Source: Thermococcus sp. 4557 (GTDB taxonomy: Archaea; Methanobacteriota_B; Thermococci; Thermococcales; Thermococcaceae). From it: a stretch of 64,000 bases of DNA. The DNA is taken from positions 1,860,001 through 1,924,000 of the forward strand of contig NC_015865.1 of assembly GCF_000221185.1 (NCBI RefSeq), given 5' to 3'. Positions within the stretch are counted from its first letter, which is position 1, and the number at the start of each line of letters is the position of its first letter. Under the pieces are notes generated by a model. The model did no database searches, was not told the DNA's origin, and saw only the letters and a list, made by a program, of their open reading frames with translations. Below, one piece after another: positions 8,033-17,568 of this stretch. The position numbers and the translations under genes were made by a program.

Positions 8033-8911
8033 TCAGGTTTTTGTCATCATGCCCACCGGCTCCAGGGTGGAATTCTGAGACACGGGCCGGGCATCGTAGC
8101 CGAGTCCCCGGAGGATCCTTGCGAACTCCTCGGCGAAGCCGTAAACCGTGAAAACCATCTCTGGGTTTACCCTCTCCACGATCCTCATCAGCTCCCAGAA
8201 GTCGGCGTGGTTGCTGAGTTTGAGGGTTCCAAAACCGGAAACCGTAAGCTCCCAGGGGGAGAGGGAGTTCTCAACCCTGGGCGAGCGGTAGGAACGCAGG
8301 ACGACCTCGCCATCGGCCGAGATGTTGCCGAAGGAGAGGCCGAACTTCGAATAAACGCGCGCCACCTTGACCATCTCCCTCGATGCTTTGACGGTGTAGC
8401 CGTGAAGATCGAGTATCTTCATGACCTCCTGGGCTTTCCCCATCTGGTTGACGTAGAGAACCGGTCTCTTGCCCCTCTCAAGGGCTTCCTCGACGAAGGC
8501 GATCAGCTTCTTCTCGGCCTCCCTCGGTGTGGGAAACGTGAAGTGCGGAACGCCGAAGGTGGCCTCGATGACCAGGAAGTCCGCCCTCGGGAAGCGGCTC
8601 TTCTCGGCTGTTCTGAGCTTGAACCACTTGGTGTCGCCGGTGTAGAACAGAGTCCCGTTTTCGAGCCACAGCTTTATCCCGGCCGAGCCGAGCATGTGTC
8701 CGGCTGGATAGAGCTTCGCCTTGAAATCGCCGAGGTAGAAGGTCTTTCCGAACTCGATTTCCCTGTAGAAGCCGCCCTTTCGGAGGTGGCTGAGGAACTT
8801 GGTCGCCCTGGTGGAGTAGATAACCTCGCCGCTCACAAAGTGGTCGGTGTGGGCGTGGCTCTGGAATGCAAAGCGGGCCGAGCTGTCGAGGCCGACTTTT
8901 CCTATTATCAT
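8033..8911 (-). CDS. MBL-fold metallo-hydrolase, RNA exonuclease-like
   Basis: A 292-residue metallo-beta-lactamase-fold protein. QSHAHTDHF (about residue 18) is the HxHxDH zinc motif, followed by PAGHMLGS, FYTGDTKW and SNHADF, in the order seen in mRNA 3'-end processing/exonuclease relatives. The beta-CASP part appears short. ATG 8911 is chosen because the zinc motif then falls at the usual distance; the frame extends upstream to 9043, but that stretch overlaps a possible divergent microprotein. Confidence 0.85.
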   Translation of the reverse strand: MIIGKVGLDSSARFAFQSHAHTDHFVSGEVIYSTRATKFLSHLRKGGFYREIEFGKTFYLGDFKAKLYPAGHMLGSAGIKLWLENGTLFYTGDTKWFKLRTAEKSRFPRADFLVIEATFGVPHFTFPTPREAEKKLIAFVEEALERGKRPVLYVNQMGKAQEVMKILDLHGYTVKASREMVKVARVYSKFGLSFGNISADGEVVLRSYRSPRVENSLSPWELTVSGFGTLKLSNHADFWELMRIVERVNPEMVFTVYGFAEEFARILRGLGYDARPVSQNSTLEPVGMMTKT

Positions 8912-8974
8912 TATTTGAACATAAGCCCCCGAAACCCTTTTTAGCTTCGTTTCGATATCCCTCTTGGTATTCAG

Positions 8975-9064
8975 ATGCCTATTTACATTCTCAAGAGTGA
9001 GAAGCCCACCAAGTTCTTCGGCAGGATGAACGTTGTGTATCATCTCAACCGAAGGTTCTCATAA
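8975..9064 (+). CDS. Possible 29-residue basic microprotein
   Basis: ATG 8975 opens a 29-residue frame ending at TAA 9064, rich in Lys, Arg and aromatic residues (contains KPTKFFGRMNVVYHLNRR). A weak TATA-like TTTTTAG lies about 30 bases upstream, compatible with a near-leaderless message. No ribosome binding site is visible. It lies opposite an N-terminal extension of the MBL gene, and only one of the two is likely to be translated. Confidence 0.3.
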   Translation: MPIYILKSEKPTKFFGRMNVVYHLNRRFS

Positions 9065-9129
9065 GCCGCGACTTCCCCGAGTGATGGATAATTTATCCGA
9101 TGTCAAACACAACCTTTAGTTATGTAAAA

Positions 9130-9141
9130 GCTTTTTATAGA
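9130..9141 (+). promoter_or_regulatory. TATA box of methylmalonyl-CoA mutase gene
   Basis: GCTTTTTATAGACC precedes the predicted start site by about 25 bases; the leader before ATG 9172 would be about 10 bases and contains AGGTGG. Confidence 0.6.
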
Positions 9142-9171
9142 CCGGCGCCCAAATAGGGGCAGGTGGTAGGC

Positions 9172-10860
9172 ATGACTTTCGATAAGGAGAAGCTCGCGAA
9201 GATTAGGGAGGAGGAAAAGCGCTGGGACGAAACGACCGTTAAAAAGTTCATCGAGAAGAGGCCCGAGAGAAAGGAGAAGTTCATGACCGACGACGGTTTT
9301 GAAATAAAGCGCACATACACCCCCGCCGACCTCGGCGAGGAATGGGACTACCTCGAGAAGCTCGGCTTCCCGGGCGAGTACCCGTTCACCCGCGGTGTCT
9401 ATGCGACCATGTACCGCGGCAGGTTCTGGACGATGAGGCAGTACGCCGGTTTCGGAACCGCTGAGGAGAGCAACAGGCGCTACAAGTACCTCCTCGAGCA
9501 GGGGCAGACCGGCCTGAGCGTCGCCTTCGACCTGCCGACCCAGATAGGCTACGACTCCGACCACCCGATGAGCGAGGGCGAGGTCGGAAAGGTCGGTGTC
9601 GCAATCGACTCCCTCTGGGACATGCGCGTCCTCTTCGACGGAATCCCGCTCGACAAGGTCTCAACCTCGATGACCATCAACTCGACGGCGGCTAACCTCC
9701 TCGCCATGTACATCCTCGTTGCCGAGGAGCAGGGCGTTGCCCAGAACCAGCTCCGCGGAACGGTCCAGAACGACATTCTGAAGGAGTACATAGCCAGGGG
9801 AACCTACATCTTCCCGCCGCAGCCGAGCATGAGGCTGACCACTGACATCATCATGTACTGCGCCGAGAACGTCCCCAAGTGGAACCCGATTTCGATAAGC
9901 GGCTACCACATCCGCGAGGCCGGTGCCAACGCCGTCCAGGAGGTTGCGTTCACTTTGGCGGACGGTATCGAGTACGTTAAGGCCGTCATAGACAGGGGCA
10001 TGGACGTTGACAAGTTCGCCGGAAGGCTGAGCTTCTTCTTCAACGCCCACAACAACTTCCTCGAGGAGATTGCGAAATTTAGAGCAGCGAGGAGGCTCTG
10101 GGCCTACATAATGAAGGAGTGGTTCAACGCCAAGAACCCGCGCTCAATGCTCCTGCGCTTCCACACCCAGACGGCCGGTTCAACGCTCACCGCCCAGCAG
10201 CCGGAGAACAACATAGTCCGCGTTGCGATTCAGGCCCTCGCGGCGGTCCTCGGTGGGACCCAGAGCCTGCACACCAACTCCTACGATGAGGCCCTCTCCC
10301 TCCCGACCGAGAAGAGCGTCAGGATAGCCCTCAGGACCCAGCAGATAATCGCCTACGAGAGCGGCGTCGTTGACACGATAGACCCGCTTGGAGGCAGCTA
10401 CTACATCGAGTGGCTCACCGACCACATCTACGAAGAGGCCCTCAAGTACATCGAGAAGATTCAGAAGATGGGCGGCATGATGAGGGCCATCGAGAGGGGC
10501 TACATCCAGAAGGAGATAGCGGAGAGCGCCTACAAGTACCAGAGGGAAGTTGAGGAGAAGAAGCGCATCATCGTCGGCGTCAACGAGTTCATCGTCGACG
10601 AGCCGCTCGACGTCGAGATACTCAAGGTCGACCCGAGCATCAGGGAGAAGCAGATCGAGAGGCTCAAGAAGCTCCGCTCCGAGAGGGAGGGCAAGAAGGT
10701 CGAGGAGGCCCTCGATAAGCTCAGGAATGCGGCAGAAACCGAGGACGAGAACCTCATGCCCTACATCATCGAGGCCCACCGCCATCTGGCCACCCTCGGA
10801 GAGGTCACCGACGTCCTCCGCGAGGTCTGGGGCGAGTACAGGGCCCCGCTGATATTCTGA
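9172..10860 (+). CDS. mcmA: Methylmalonyl-CoA mutase, catalytic (N-terminal) subunit
   Basis: A 562-residue protein with the TIM-barrel catalytic domain of methylmalonyl-CoA mutase: [60 protein letters not shown] and [15 protein letters not shown] are family signatures. It ends in YRAPLIF without a cobalamin domain; that domain is a separate gene at 49135, as in other archaea. The enzyme interconverts (R)-methylmalonyl-CoA and succinyl-CoA. ATG 9172 follows AGGTGG. The last 24 bases recur at 14976-14999. Confidence 0.96.
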   Translation: MTFDKEKLAKIREEEKRWDETTVKKFIEKRPERKEKFMTDDGFEIKRTYTPADLGEEWDYLEKLGFPGEYPFTRGVYATMYRGRFWTMRQYAGFGTAEESNRRYKYLLEQGQTGLSVAFDLPTQIGYDSDHPMSEGEVGKVGVAIDSLWDMRVLFDGIPLDKVSTSMTINSTAANLLAMYILVAEEQGVAQNQLRGTVQNDILKEYIARGTYIFPPQPSMRLTTDIIMYCAENVPKWNPISISGYHIREAGANAVQEVAFTLADGIEYVKAVIDRGMDVDKFAGRLSFFFNAHNNFLEEIAKFRAARRLWAYIMKEWFNAKNPRSMLLRFHTQTAGSTLTAQQPENNIVRVAIQALAAVLGGTQSLHTNSYDEALSLPTEKSVRIALRTQQIIAYESGVVDTIDPLGGSYYIEWLTDHIYEEALKYIEKIQKMGGMMRAIERGYIQKEIAESAYKYQREVEEKKRIIVGVNEFIVDEPLDVEILKVDPSIREKQIERLKKLRSEREGKKVEEALDKLRNAAETEDENLMPYIIEAHRHLATLGEVTDVLREVWGEYRAPLIF

Positions 10861-10866
10861 TGCCTT

Positions 10867-10884
10867 TCCCTTTTTTTTTGTTTG
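10867..10884 (+). terminator. T-rich transcription terminator after mcmA
   Basis: A run of nine or more T residues (CCCTTTTTTTTTG) seven bases after the mcmA stop codon. T-tracts alone terminate archaeal RNA polymerase. Confidence 0.6.
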
Positions 10885-10990
10885 TGTGCAGCCGCTCTCC
10901 TTTGGGTGGCGGTAAGGGTCTTTATGGGAATGCTTTTAAGACGTTTAGATTACAGTATTAACGAACAAAACGTGATTAGGGTGTCCCTTC

Positions 10991-11923
10991 ATGGAGCTCA
11001 TCAGGACTGAAAATCTCACCAAGTTCTTCGGAAAGCGCAACATAGTGTACAACCTCGATTTAAAGGTTCCCAAGGGCGTTGTTTACGGCTTTCTCGGGCC
11101 GAACGGGGCCGGTAAAACGACCACTATCAAAATGCTCACGGGGGCGCTGAGGCCCACCTACGGCGAGATTGAGATTTTCGGTATGAACATGCCGAGGGAA
11201 AGAGTGGAGATAATGAAGAGGGTTGGCTACATGCCGGAATCGCCGATAGCCTATGAGAACATGACCATCTTTGAGTTCCTGACATATATGGGCCGCCTCT
11301 CCGGCATGAAGAAGGACGAGGCAAGGGAGAGGGCGAAGGGACTGATGGCCTACGTCGGTGTGGGGAGGATAGCGCTCAACAGGATGAAGGAGCTTTCGAG
11401 CGGGCAGAAGCAGAGGGTCATGTTCGCAATGGCTCTCATGCCGGACCCGGAACTTCTGATTCTGGATGAGCCCACGGCAAACCTCGACCCCCTCGGCAGG
11501 ATAGAGTTCATCGGCAGGATAGTGGAGCTCTCCAAGAAGGGCAAGACGATTTTCGTGAGCTCCCACATAGTCAGCGAGATAGAGAAGATGTGCAACTACG
11601 TGGGAATAATCAACCAGGGCCGGATGATAGCCCAGGGGAAGATAAGCGACCTAACGCAGATAGAGGAAAACGAGTACGATGTGGTGACCTCCGATAACGA
11701 CAGGGCGATGGAGTTTCTGCGCGAGAAGCCCTACATCCGGGAGGCGTGGGAGGAGGACAACGTCATCAGGGTCATCGTGGAGCCGAAGTTCCGCGACGAG
11801 TTCTTCCTGGCGTTCCCGAAGTACCTCAGCTCGAACGGGATAAGGCTCAAACTCTTCAAGCCCCACACGAGCCCCCTCGAAAGAATCCTCATGGAGAAGT
11901 TCAGCCTGGAGGTGGAAGGGTGA
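10991..11923 (+). CDS. ABC transporter ATP-binding protein
   Basis: A 310-residue ABC ATPase: Walker A GPNGAGKTTT (about residue 37), signature LSSGQKQR (about 137), Walker B LLILDEPTANLDP (about 156) and a switch His in SSHIVSEIE. The type, with a C-terminal extension, is that of ABC-2 exporters. The stop overlaps the GTG start of the permease, so the two are translationally coupled. Together with the surface protein downstream it forms a three-gene operon. The substrate is unknown. Confidence 0.92.
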   Translation: MELIRTENLTKFFGKRNIVYNLDLKVPKGVVYGFLGPNGAGKTTTIKMLTGALRPTYGEIEIFGMNMPRERVEIMKRVGYMPESPIAYENMTIFEFLTYMGRLSGMKKDEARERAKGLMAYVGVGRIALNRMKELSSGQKQRVMFAMALMPDPELLILDEPTANLDPLGRIEFIGRIVELSKKGKTIFVSSHIVSEIEKMCNYVGIINQGRMIAQGKISDLTQIEENEYDVVTSDNDRAMEFLREKPYIREAWEEDNVIRVIVEPKFRDEFFLAFPKYLSSNGIRLKLFKPHTSPLERILMEKFSLEVEG

Positions 11924-12708
11924 TAGGCGTCCTCTACTCAAGCGAGGTCTCGAGGATACTTAGGGCGAGGCGGTTCAAGGTCATGCTCGCTGCCATGCTC
12001 CTGCCCGTGGTGGTCTACTTCTTCACCCACGAGGAGATAACGGAGTATGGAGCAAAGGCCCTTGAGCGGTCCTTCCAGATAGTCACCTCCGAGTTCATGG
12101 TGAACTTCTGGCTCGGCGTTATCGGCCAGCTCGTGGCCATAATCCTCATGAGCGACCTCCTCGCGAGCGAGATAGACAGGGGCACCATAAGGCTTCTCCT
12201 GACGAAGCCCATACGGAAGAGCGAGATAGTCTTTGGGAAGTTTTTGGCCGGAATGACCGGCATAGCTGTCCTCTTCGGAGTCCCCTATCTCATCCTTCAG
12301 ATATACGGGGTTCTGCTCTACAAGGCGGGCCTTGAAGGCTTTAGGGCGACTTTCGATGAGGCACTCTACGCCCTCGGCGTCACGCTCCTGCTCCTCGGGG
12401 CGCTGGGTGCGCTGGCGGTGCTCCTTTCGGTGGTCGTCTCACGTCCCCTCTACGCTTCACTCTCTGCCTTCGCCCTCGTCTTCGTTGCGCAGTTCATACT
12501 GCCCCAGCTGCCGTTCTTTGACAACCCGGAGCGCTTCACTCTCAACTACCAGGTGGGGGTGCTCCTCAAGAGCCACTTCACGCTTCACGCCGGCCTCGAC
12601 GCCTACAAGGGCGAGCCCAGAATGACGGCGCTGTTCTTCATAGGGAGCATAATCGCGGCCCTGCTCCTCACGCTGCTCGGCATGTACCGCAAGGAGTACC
12701 CTGACTGA
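11920..12708 (+). CDS. ABC-2 type permease
   Basis: A 262-residue membrane protein with about six hydrophobic segments and the motif RGTIRLLLTKPIRKSEIVFGK typical of ABC-2 permeases. GTG 11920 is chosen as start because it overlaps the ATPase stop (GTGA) and follows GGAGGTGGAAG; the frame extends further upstream but only through the ATPase gene. It forms the membrane channel of the exporter. Confidence 0.9.
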   Translation: MIGVLYSSEVSRILRARRFKVMLAAMLLPVVVYFFTHEEITEYGAKALERSFQIVTSEFMVNFWLGVIGQLVAIILMSDLLASEIDRGTIRLLLTKPIRKSEIVFGKFLAGMTGIAVLFGVPYLILQIYGVLLYKAGLEGFRATFDEALYALGVTLLLLGALGALAVLLSVVVSRPLYASLSAFALVFVAQFILPQLPFFDNPERFTLNYQVGVLLKSHFTLHAGLDAYKGEPRMTALFFIGSIIAALLLTLLGMYRKEYPD

Positions 12709-12718
12709 GGTGATGGCG

Positions 12719-14857
12719 ATGAGAAAGGTGCTGATTCCTCTAATCCTCCTCATCCTTGCCGGGAACGTTCTCGCGTATCCGGTCGAGATTGGACTCGACG
12801 AGGTTCTGCTCGTTGATGATAACGTGGTCACCTTCGATCCCTCCCCCTCCGGAAGCCTGATATACCTGCGCGTTGAAGGCCCCAGCGGGTCTAACTCAAG
12901 CGTGCTCGGCTTTGGGGGGAGCCTCTTTTTTAATGGGGTTAACTACACCGTCGGGCGCTTCGACCCGACCACCCGGAAGCTTGTTCTCCACCTGAGCGGG
13001 AACTATTCGAGGCTGGAGATAGTCAAGAAAAAGGACTTCTCCGTTAATGTGGTTGAGGCCTTTGACACCTACACAAGGCTTAACCTACGGTGGGACGGCT
13101 ACTACGGCATAAACGACACGCTGAAGGTGTATTCAAATGGCCTCCTCGTGAAGGAGCTCCCCGTGAGTTTTGAACGGGGGGACGAGGTGAGCTTTAAGGT
13201 TAAAACCCCTCCTTCCGGCATTTTGGTGCTGTCCCTTGGGGGGCTGAGCAGGGACGTGGTGCTGGAGGGGACGGAGAAGCAGGTGGAGATAACCTCCCTA
13301 AAACGCGATGAGGAACTGCACGTCACGCTCCTCAACCGTGGGGATGCGGTTAACGCAACGGTCGCGCTCACGGCCGGAGGGCTCACCCTGGAGAGGAAGG
13401 AGGTTCACCTCGAGAGGGGCGAGCAAAAGGAGTTAACCTTTGAGAGGAATCCCCTCCAGGGGACGGTGGTCGTTGATTACGGTGCCGTTACCCAGGAGAG
13501 CTTCTACTTCCGGCCTCCGGATATCTCGGTCGTCTCTTACTCCCTCGACGGGGAGAGGCTGAGAATAAGGCTCAAAAACGATGGCGGCCACTTCCACGGA
13601 AAGGTCAGCGTTATGAGCAATTCCGTTGTCGTCGGCTCACCCCTCTACCTCGACCTCAGCCTCCGCGAGGGCGAGGAGAAGGAGGTGGCCTTCAACCTGA
13701 CCGAGGATGTGGATTACGCCACCGTCGTTATCTCCTCGGCCGATTTCACGACAAGCGTGCCCCTCATGCTCGAAAGGGGCCTCAGCGTGCGGTTCGTCAA
13801 CGACTACGCGAGAACGTACCTCGGCGGGTCAGCGGTTTATAACCTCGTGGTTACGGGGAACGGAAGGGTGGAGTTAGCTGTTGCCGGACTGCCGGATTCG
13901 GTTAGGTACGCTTTCTATTACGGCCAGAACGAGGTCAGGACCCTCAACGTCGAGGGGAGCGTCCAGCTGACCCTCGTCGTCTCGCTCCCGAGCTTCCCCT
14001 CGGGCTTTCGGGTGGAGGCGCCGTTGAGGTTCAACGCCACAGTAAACGGTGAGGACTATCCGCTCACGCTGGAGGTCAGCGGTGCCGGCAGGCTCCCGGT
14101 TTACGGGGACAACTGGCTCGCCAAGAGCAACTTCACGTCGGAGGTTCACCACCTCGGGCTTCCCTACCACGTGGTCTGGCGCGACGTGACGCCCCCTTAC
14201 ATCTTCGAGAACATCACCGGGGAAAAGATAGCCTTCCTCTACGGCCGCTACGTCCGCCAGGGGGAGGATTTGAAGCTCCACGTCCTCAGCCCCTACGGCG
14301 AGATACTCCACACCTCCTCTTCCCCGGAGGGGAGGTCTGACTTCGTGATCTTCAACGAGAGCGAGTTCATGCTCATGGTGGAAGGAAAGGGCTTCTTTGA
14401 CTCGGTCCTGCTCGTTGCGCGCTACATGGAGAAACCGGAGAACGTCACGCTTGAGCTGGAGAGGAAACCTTTCGGCGAGGGGCTGGAGGTTATAATAATC
14501 AACGCCACCCCCCTCCGCGGGAAGAAGCTGACAATTAAGGCCAGCGGCAAAAACCTGGAGCTAAAAGCCTACCACTTCACGCTCAACAGCGAGAGGGAGG
14601 ACTTCGACCCCCTCGGAACCGGGAAAGCTGTCTTTACTGTGAAGGGGAACAATGTCTCGGGAACCATGGCCGTCAGGAGCGACGAGGACTTCGTGGCGGT
14701 AGTCGTCAGGGGCGATGGGCGCGTTGGTCTCTCCTTTGAGGTCGGCGGAACGGGTGTAAGCGCCTCCGAAGTCACGACGCGCTGGCCCTACCTGGCCGTT
14801 CTGGGGCTGGGGCTTCTGCTCGTGCTGGCCGTCTTCCTTGAAAGGCGGCTCGGGTGA
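12719..14857 (+). CDS. Large membrane-anchored surface protein with beta-sandwich repeats
   Basis: A 712-residue protein. A signal peptide (MRKVLIPLILLILAGNVLA) and a C-terminal membrane helix (about 690-708) followed by ERRLG place the bulk outside the cell. The ectodomain is strand-rich, with repeated Ig/NEW3-like units carrying phrases such as LLNRGDAVNATVAL and LKNDGGHFHGKVSV. ATG 12719 follows GAGGTGATGGCG; GTG 12710 and ATG 12713 are alternatives. The gene follows the permease by about 10 bases. A role in binding or organising the exported substrate is inferred only. Confidence 0.8.
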   Translation: MRKVLIPLILLILAGNVLAYPVEIGLDEVLLVDDNVVTFDPSPSGSLIYLRVEGPSGSNSSVLGFGGSLFFNGVNYTVGRFDPTTRKLVLHLSGNYSRLEIVKKKDFSVNVVEAFDTYTRLNLRWDGYYGINDTLKVYSNGLLVKELPVSFERGDEVSFKVKTPPSGILVLSLGGLSRDVVLEGTEKQVEITSLKRDEELHVTLLNRGDAVNATVALTAGGLTLERKEVHLERGEQKELTFERNPLQGTVVVDYGAVTQESFYFRPPDISVVSYSLDGERLRIRLKNDGGHFHGKVSVMSNSVVVGSPLYLDLSLREGEEKEVAFNLTEDVDYATVVISSADFTTSVPLMLERGLSVRFVNDYARTYLGGSAVYNLVVTGNGRVELAVAGLPDSVRYAFYYGQNEVRTLNVEGSVQLTLVVSLPSFPSGFRVEAPLRFNATVNGEDYPLTLEVSGAGRLPVYGDNWLAKSNFTSEVHHLGLPYHVVWRDVTPPYIFENITGEKIAFLYGRYVRQGEDLKLHVLSPYGEILHTSSSPEGRSDFVIFNESEFMLMVEGKGFFDSVLLVARYMEKPENVTLELERKPFGEGLEVIIINATPLRGKKLTIKASGKNLELKAYHFTLNSEREDFDPLGTGKAVFTVKGNNVSGTMAVRSDEDFVAVVVRGDGRVGLSFEVGGTGVSASEVTTRWPYLAVLGLGLLLVLAVFLERRLG

Positions 14858-14975
14858 GTGTTTCTCATTTTTCTTTGCCTTCATCATGTTCCGCGGGCAA
14901 CCGTTGGAGCCAATCTTACAGAAAAAAGTTAGCCAGAAGGCGCCGAGGATGCTGGTGGAAATACAAGTACAGAGC

Positions 14976-14999
14976 TACAGAGCCCCTCTGATATTCTGA
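14976..14999 (+). repeat. Partial duplicate of mcmA 3' end
   Basis: Twenty-two of 24 bases match 10837-10860, and the copy still reads YRAPLIF-stop. It lies alone in the intergenic region between the surface protein and the CGP-CTERM gene. It may be the relic of a duplication, or the second flank of an insertion that placed the 4.1-kb ABC cassette behind mcmA. Confidence 0.55.
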
Positions 15000-15070
15000 C
15001 GCAGCTTATCGTTTTCTTATTCCTTTCCAAAACGTTTTTAATTCTGTGCCGTAGTTAAATTGGTGATGAC

Positions 15071-17011
15071 ATGAGAACCTCCCGCTTCCTTGTTATTCTG
15101 CTCCTCATCGGTGCCGTTCTCCCCCAGCAGGTTATTGCCGAACCTGCACCAGGATATCGGTTTCCGGCCCATCCGGTCATGATGCACCTCAGCGTCGCCA
15201 GCAACGGGGGTCTGGCCCTGATTGCAATTACCGTATCTGAGTACGGAAAACCAGTTGAGCACATGTGTCCGATAGACTCTCCAGACACTTACATTGGGTG
15301 TCGTGAGCTCTCCGGAAGGAAATATCTCCTCTTCGAAGTCGGTGACGGAGTGAAGTACGTTAACCTCACGGACTCGCTGGCGGGGTTCAACTTCACAGCC
15401 CTTTCAGCTGCTCCCGTCGGGAGGAAGTGGTTCCTTGTCGGTGCCCGCCACATTTCCCCCTGCGAGTTCGACGTCTGCACCAACGTAAGCTATACCGTCA
15501 TGGAGTACCTCCCGGAGGAGGAACGGATTGGGAGGCCCGTTCGCCTTTCTCAAATTGACTCGGACGTTCTCTTCAACCTGCCTGATGCCATGGCTGTGAG
15601 CGGAACCATCTCCAACGGCTCATTGGTCTTCTCCTTCCCCTACGCCAACGAAACTTACTCCGTTCCGGTTGAGGCCTTTGAGGAGTACCTCCACCTCCTG
15701 AATTTCAGCGACTCCAGCGGCCTGAACGCGGAGAGCCTGCTGAAGCTCTTCCGGGCGGTTCCATTCCGGGGAGGGCTTATCCTATACCTCCCAAGCTATG
15801 GAATTGAGGCATACACTCCAGAGCCATACTCCCTCAGAGAATACCTCCTCATTGGGAATAGGTCCAGCGTTTACTTCCCCTACATGTGGGTTGGACATTC
15901 CGGTTTCGTCTGTTCCCCCAATAACGCCAGCGCGACTCCATTGACAGGACGGCTTTTCCCGCCTCTGTTGTACTACCGCAACGGGAGGCTGAGCCCCCTC
16001 TTCAACCTTTCGGTTGAAGTCCCTCCCAGTGCTTTCGGCAATGCCAGCGAAACGCTCACATGCCCCAATCCGGTTCTGAAGCTTCCAAACGGAACCCTCG
16101 CCCGGGTTGGGGGAAACTCCTTCGTTCCCGAGCTGGAACTTTCCCCCGGTGAGGGCAGGGTCTACATCTCCATCGTCCGCACCGTACCCCATTACTCCCC
16201 CGAAAACTCCACCTTTGTGGACTTCTGTGTCAACCGGGAGAAAATCCTTCACGCCGAGTTTAGCGATTCCTCAGTGCAGTTTCTTAGGATGCCTTTTCCG
16301 GGGCTGTTTATGAACGTTAACGGCTCGTGGGTGTACGGGAGGCTGAGCGATAGAGGATTTAGAAACTTCTGCGTCTATTACTGGGGACCGGCTTTCAACG
16401 AAACCTTCGTCTACGACCCCGCTGGGAGGACTCTTCGCCCCATTGAAGAGAGCACTGTGGAGTACGGTTCCTCCAATGAGTTCCATGCGTGGAAGGCCAA
16501 CCAAAGCGCCGTTAGTTTCATAACGCCATCCTTCGACATCTCCAGAATCCCCCTTGAAAACCTCTCCCGGTGTGTTCCCTCTTCGAGAGCTGCATCAATG
16601 CTCCGGGGGGTTAAAGTGGGGGAGGGAATACTCTTTTATTACCCCTTCTACGTTACGGGAATCGCGCTCGAGGGGCGCGGCTGGGCAACCGTCTGGGGAG
16701 ACTACTCCTCAAACGCCCGTACCACATTCGACGGTACCTGCCTGGCATTCTACTACTCAGACGGCAGAATAACCTCCGCTCTGAAGGCTGAAACTGCCGT
16801 TGTAGCGGTGCCAGTCGGGAACTGGAGCGTTAAACTCGTCATTCCGTATATTGATACGGGCAACGCCCTCAACGTCTCCCCGGAGCCCCCTGAGGAAAAC
16901 ACGCCCGCCCAGACCCTACCGGCTGAAGAGGGTTCGGGCGTTTGCGGTCCGGCCGCGATAATCGGGTTCTCGGTAATCCCTCTCCTCCTGAGGAAAAAAC
17001 GCCGGGGATAG
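15071..17011 (+). CDS. Secreted cysteine-containing protein with CGP-CTERM anchor
   Basis: A 646-residue protein. ATG 15071 follows GGTGATGAC. A signal peptide (about residues 1-24) is followed by an ectodomain with many asparagine glycosylation sequons and spaced Cys residues (CPIDSPDTYIGC, CEFDVC). The C-terminus has a Pro/Glu/Thr spacer, then CGPAAIIGFSVIPLLL and RKKRR, which is the CGP-CTERM sorting signal of Thermococcales. The protein is therefore probably cell-surface anchored after processing at that Cys. Its function is unknown. Confidence 0.85.
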   Translation: MRTSRFLVILLLIGAVLPQQVIAEPAPGYRFPAHPVMMHLSVASNGGLALIAITVSEYGKPVEHMCPIDSPDTYIGCRELSGRKYLLFEVGDGVKYVNLTDSLAGFNFTALSAAPVGRKWFLVGARHISPCEFDVCTNVSYTVMEYLPEEERIGRPVRLSQIDSDVLFNLPDAMAVSGTISNGSLVFSFPYANETYSVPVEAFEEYLHLLNFSDSSGLNAESLLKLFRAVPFRGGLILYLPSYGIEAYTPEPYSLREYLLIGNRSSVYFPYMWVGHSGFVCSPNNASATPLTGRLFPPLLYYRNGRLSPLFNLSVEVPPSAFGNASETLTCPNPVLKLPNGTLARVGGNSFVPELELSPGEGRVYISIVRTVPHYSPENSTFVDFCVNREKILHAEFSDSSVQFLRMPFPGLFMNVNGSWVYGRLSDRGFRNFCVYYWGPAFNETFVYDPAGRTLRPIEESTVEYGSSNEFHAWKANQSAVSFITPSFDISRIPLENLSRCVPSSRAASMLRGVKVGEGILFYYPFYVTGIALEGRGWATVWGDYSSNARTTFDGTCLAFYYSDGRITSALKAETAVVAVPVGNWSVKLVIPYIDTGNALNVSPEPPEENTPAQTLPAEEGSGVCGPAAIIGFSVIPLLLRKKRRG

Positions 17012-17105
17012 CTCCGGGTGGAAAACCTTAAAACCCCACGAAAAAGCTTAAAAAAGAATACCCAAAGCATCAACAGGCATCATGATAATCCCGGGAGGTG
17101 TAGTT

Positions 17106-17261
17106 ATGGCGAGAAACAAGCCGCTTGCGAAGAAGCTCAGACTTGCCAAGGCCGCCAAGCAGAACAGGCGCATTCCGGTCTGGGTCATCGTCAAGACCAA
17201 CAGGAAGGTCATGACCCACCCGAAGAGAAGGATGTGGAGGAGAACCAAGCTCAAGGAGTGA
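17106..17261 (+). CDS. rpl39e: 50S ribosomal protein L39e
   Basis: A 51-residue, highly basic protein starting at ATG 17106 behind [28 protein letters not shown], then [13 protein letters not shown] and [12 protein letters not shown], is the complete L39e sequence, which lines the peptide exit tunnel. It is the first gene of an L39e-L31e-aIF6-LX operon with 7-27-base gaps. Confidence 0.97.
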   Translation: MARNKPLAKKLRLAKAAKQNRRIPVWVIVKTNRKVMTHPKRRMWRRTKLKE

Positions 17262-17271
17262 GGTGATTTAG

Positions 17272-17541
17272 ATGATCAAGCCCGGAGAGGAAGTCATATT
17301 CGTCGTTCCCATCAAGAAGATAAAGAAGCGCGTTCCGCGCTGGAAGAGGGCCCCGAGGGCCGCCAAGTTCGTCCGCGAGTGGATAGCCAGGCACGCCAAG
17401 GCCGACGAGGTCGTCATCGGCACCGACGTCAACGAGAAGCTCTGGGAGCGCGGAGCGGAGAAGCCGCCCAACAAGCTCCGCGTCAAGGTCGTCGTTGAAG
17501 AGGAAGAGGGCAAGAGGATTGCCAAGGTCTCCCTTGCCTGA
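17272..17541 (+). CDS. rpl31e: 50S ribosomal protein L31e
   Basis: An 89-residue protein. [20 protein letters not shown] and [20 protein letters not shown] are typical of L31e, which sits near the exit tunnel. It lies ten bases after L39e, with GAGGTGATTTAG as ribosome binding site. Confidence 0.97.
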   Translation: MIKPGEEVIFVVPIKKIKKRVPRWKRAPRAAKFVREWIARHAKADEVVIGTDVNEKLWERGAEKPPNKLRVKVVVEEEEGKRIAKVSLA

Positions 17542-17568
17542 TTACTTTTAATTTAACGAGGTGACGAG

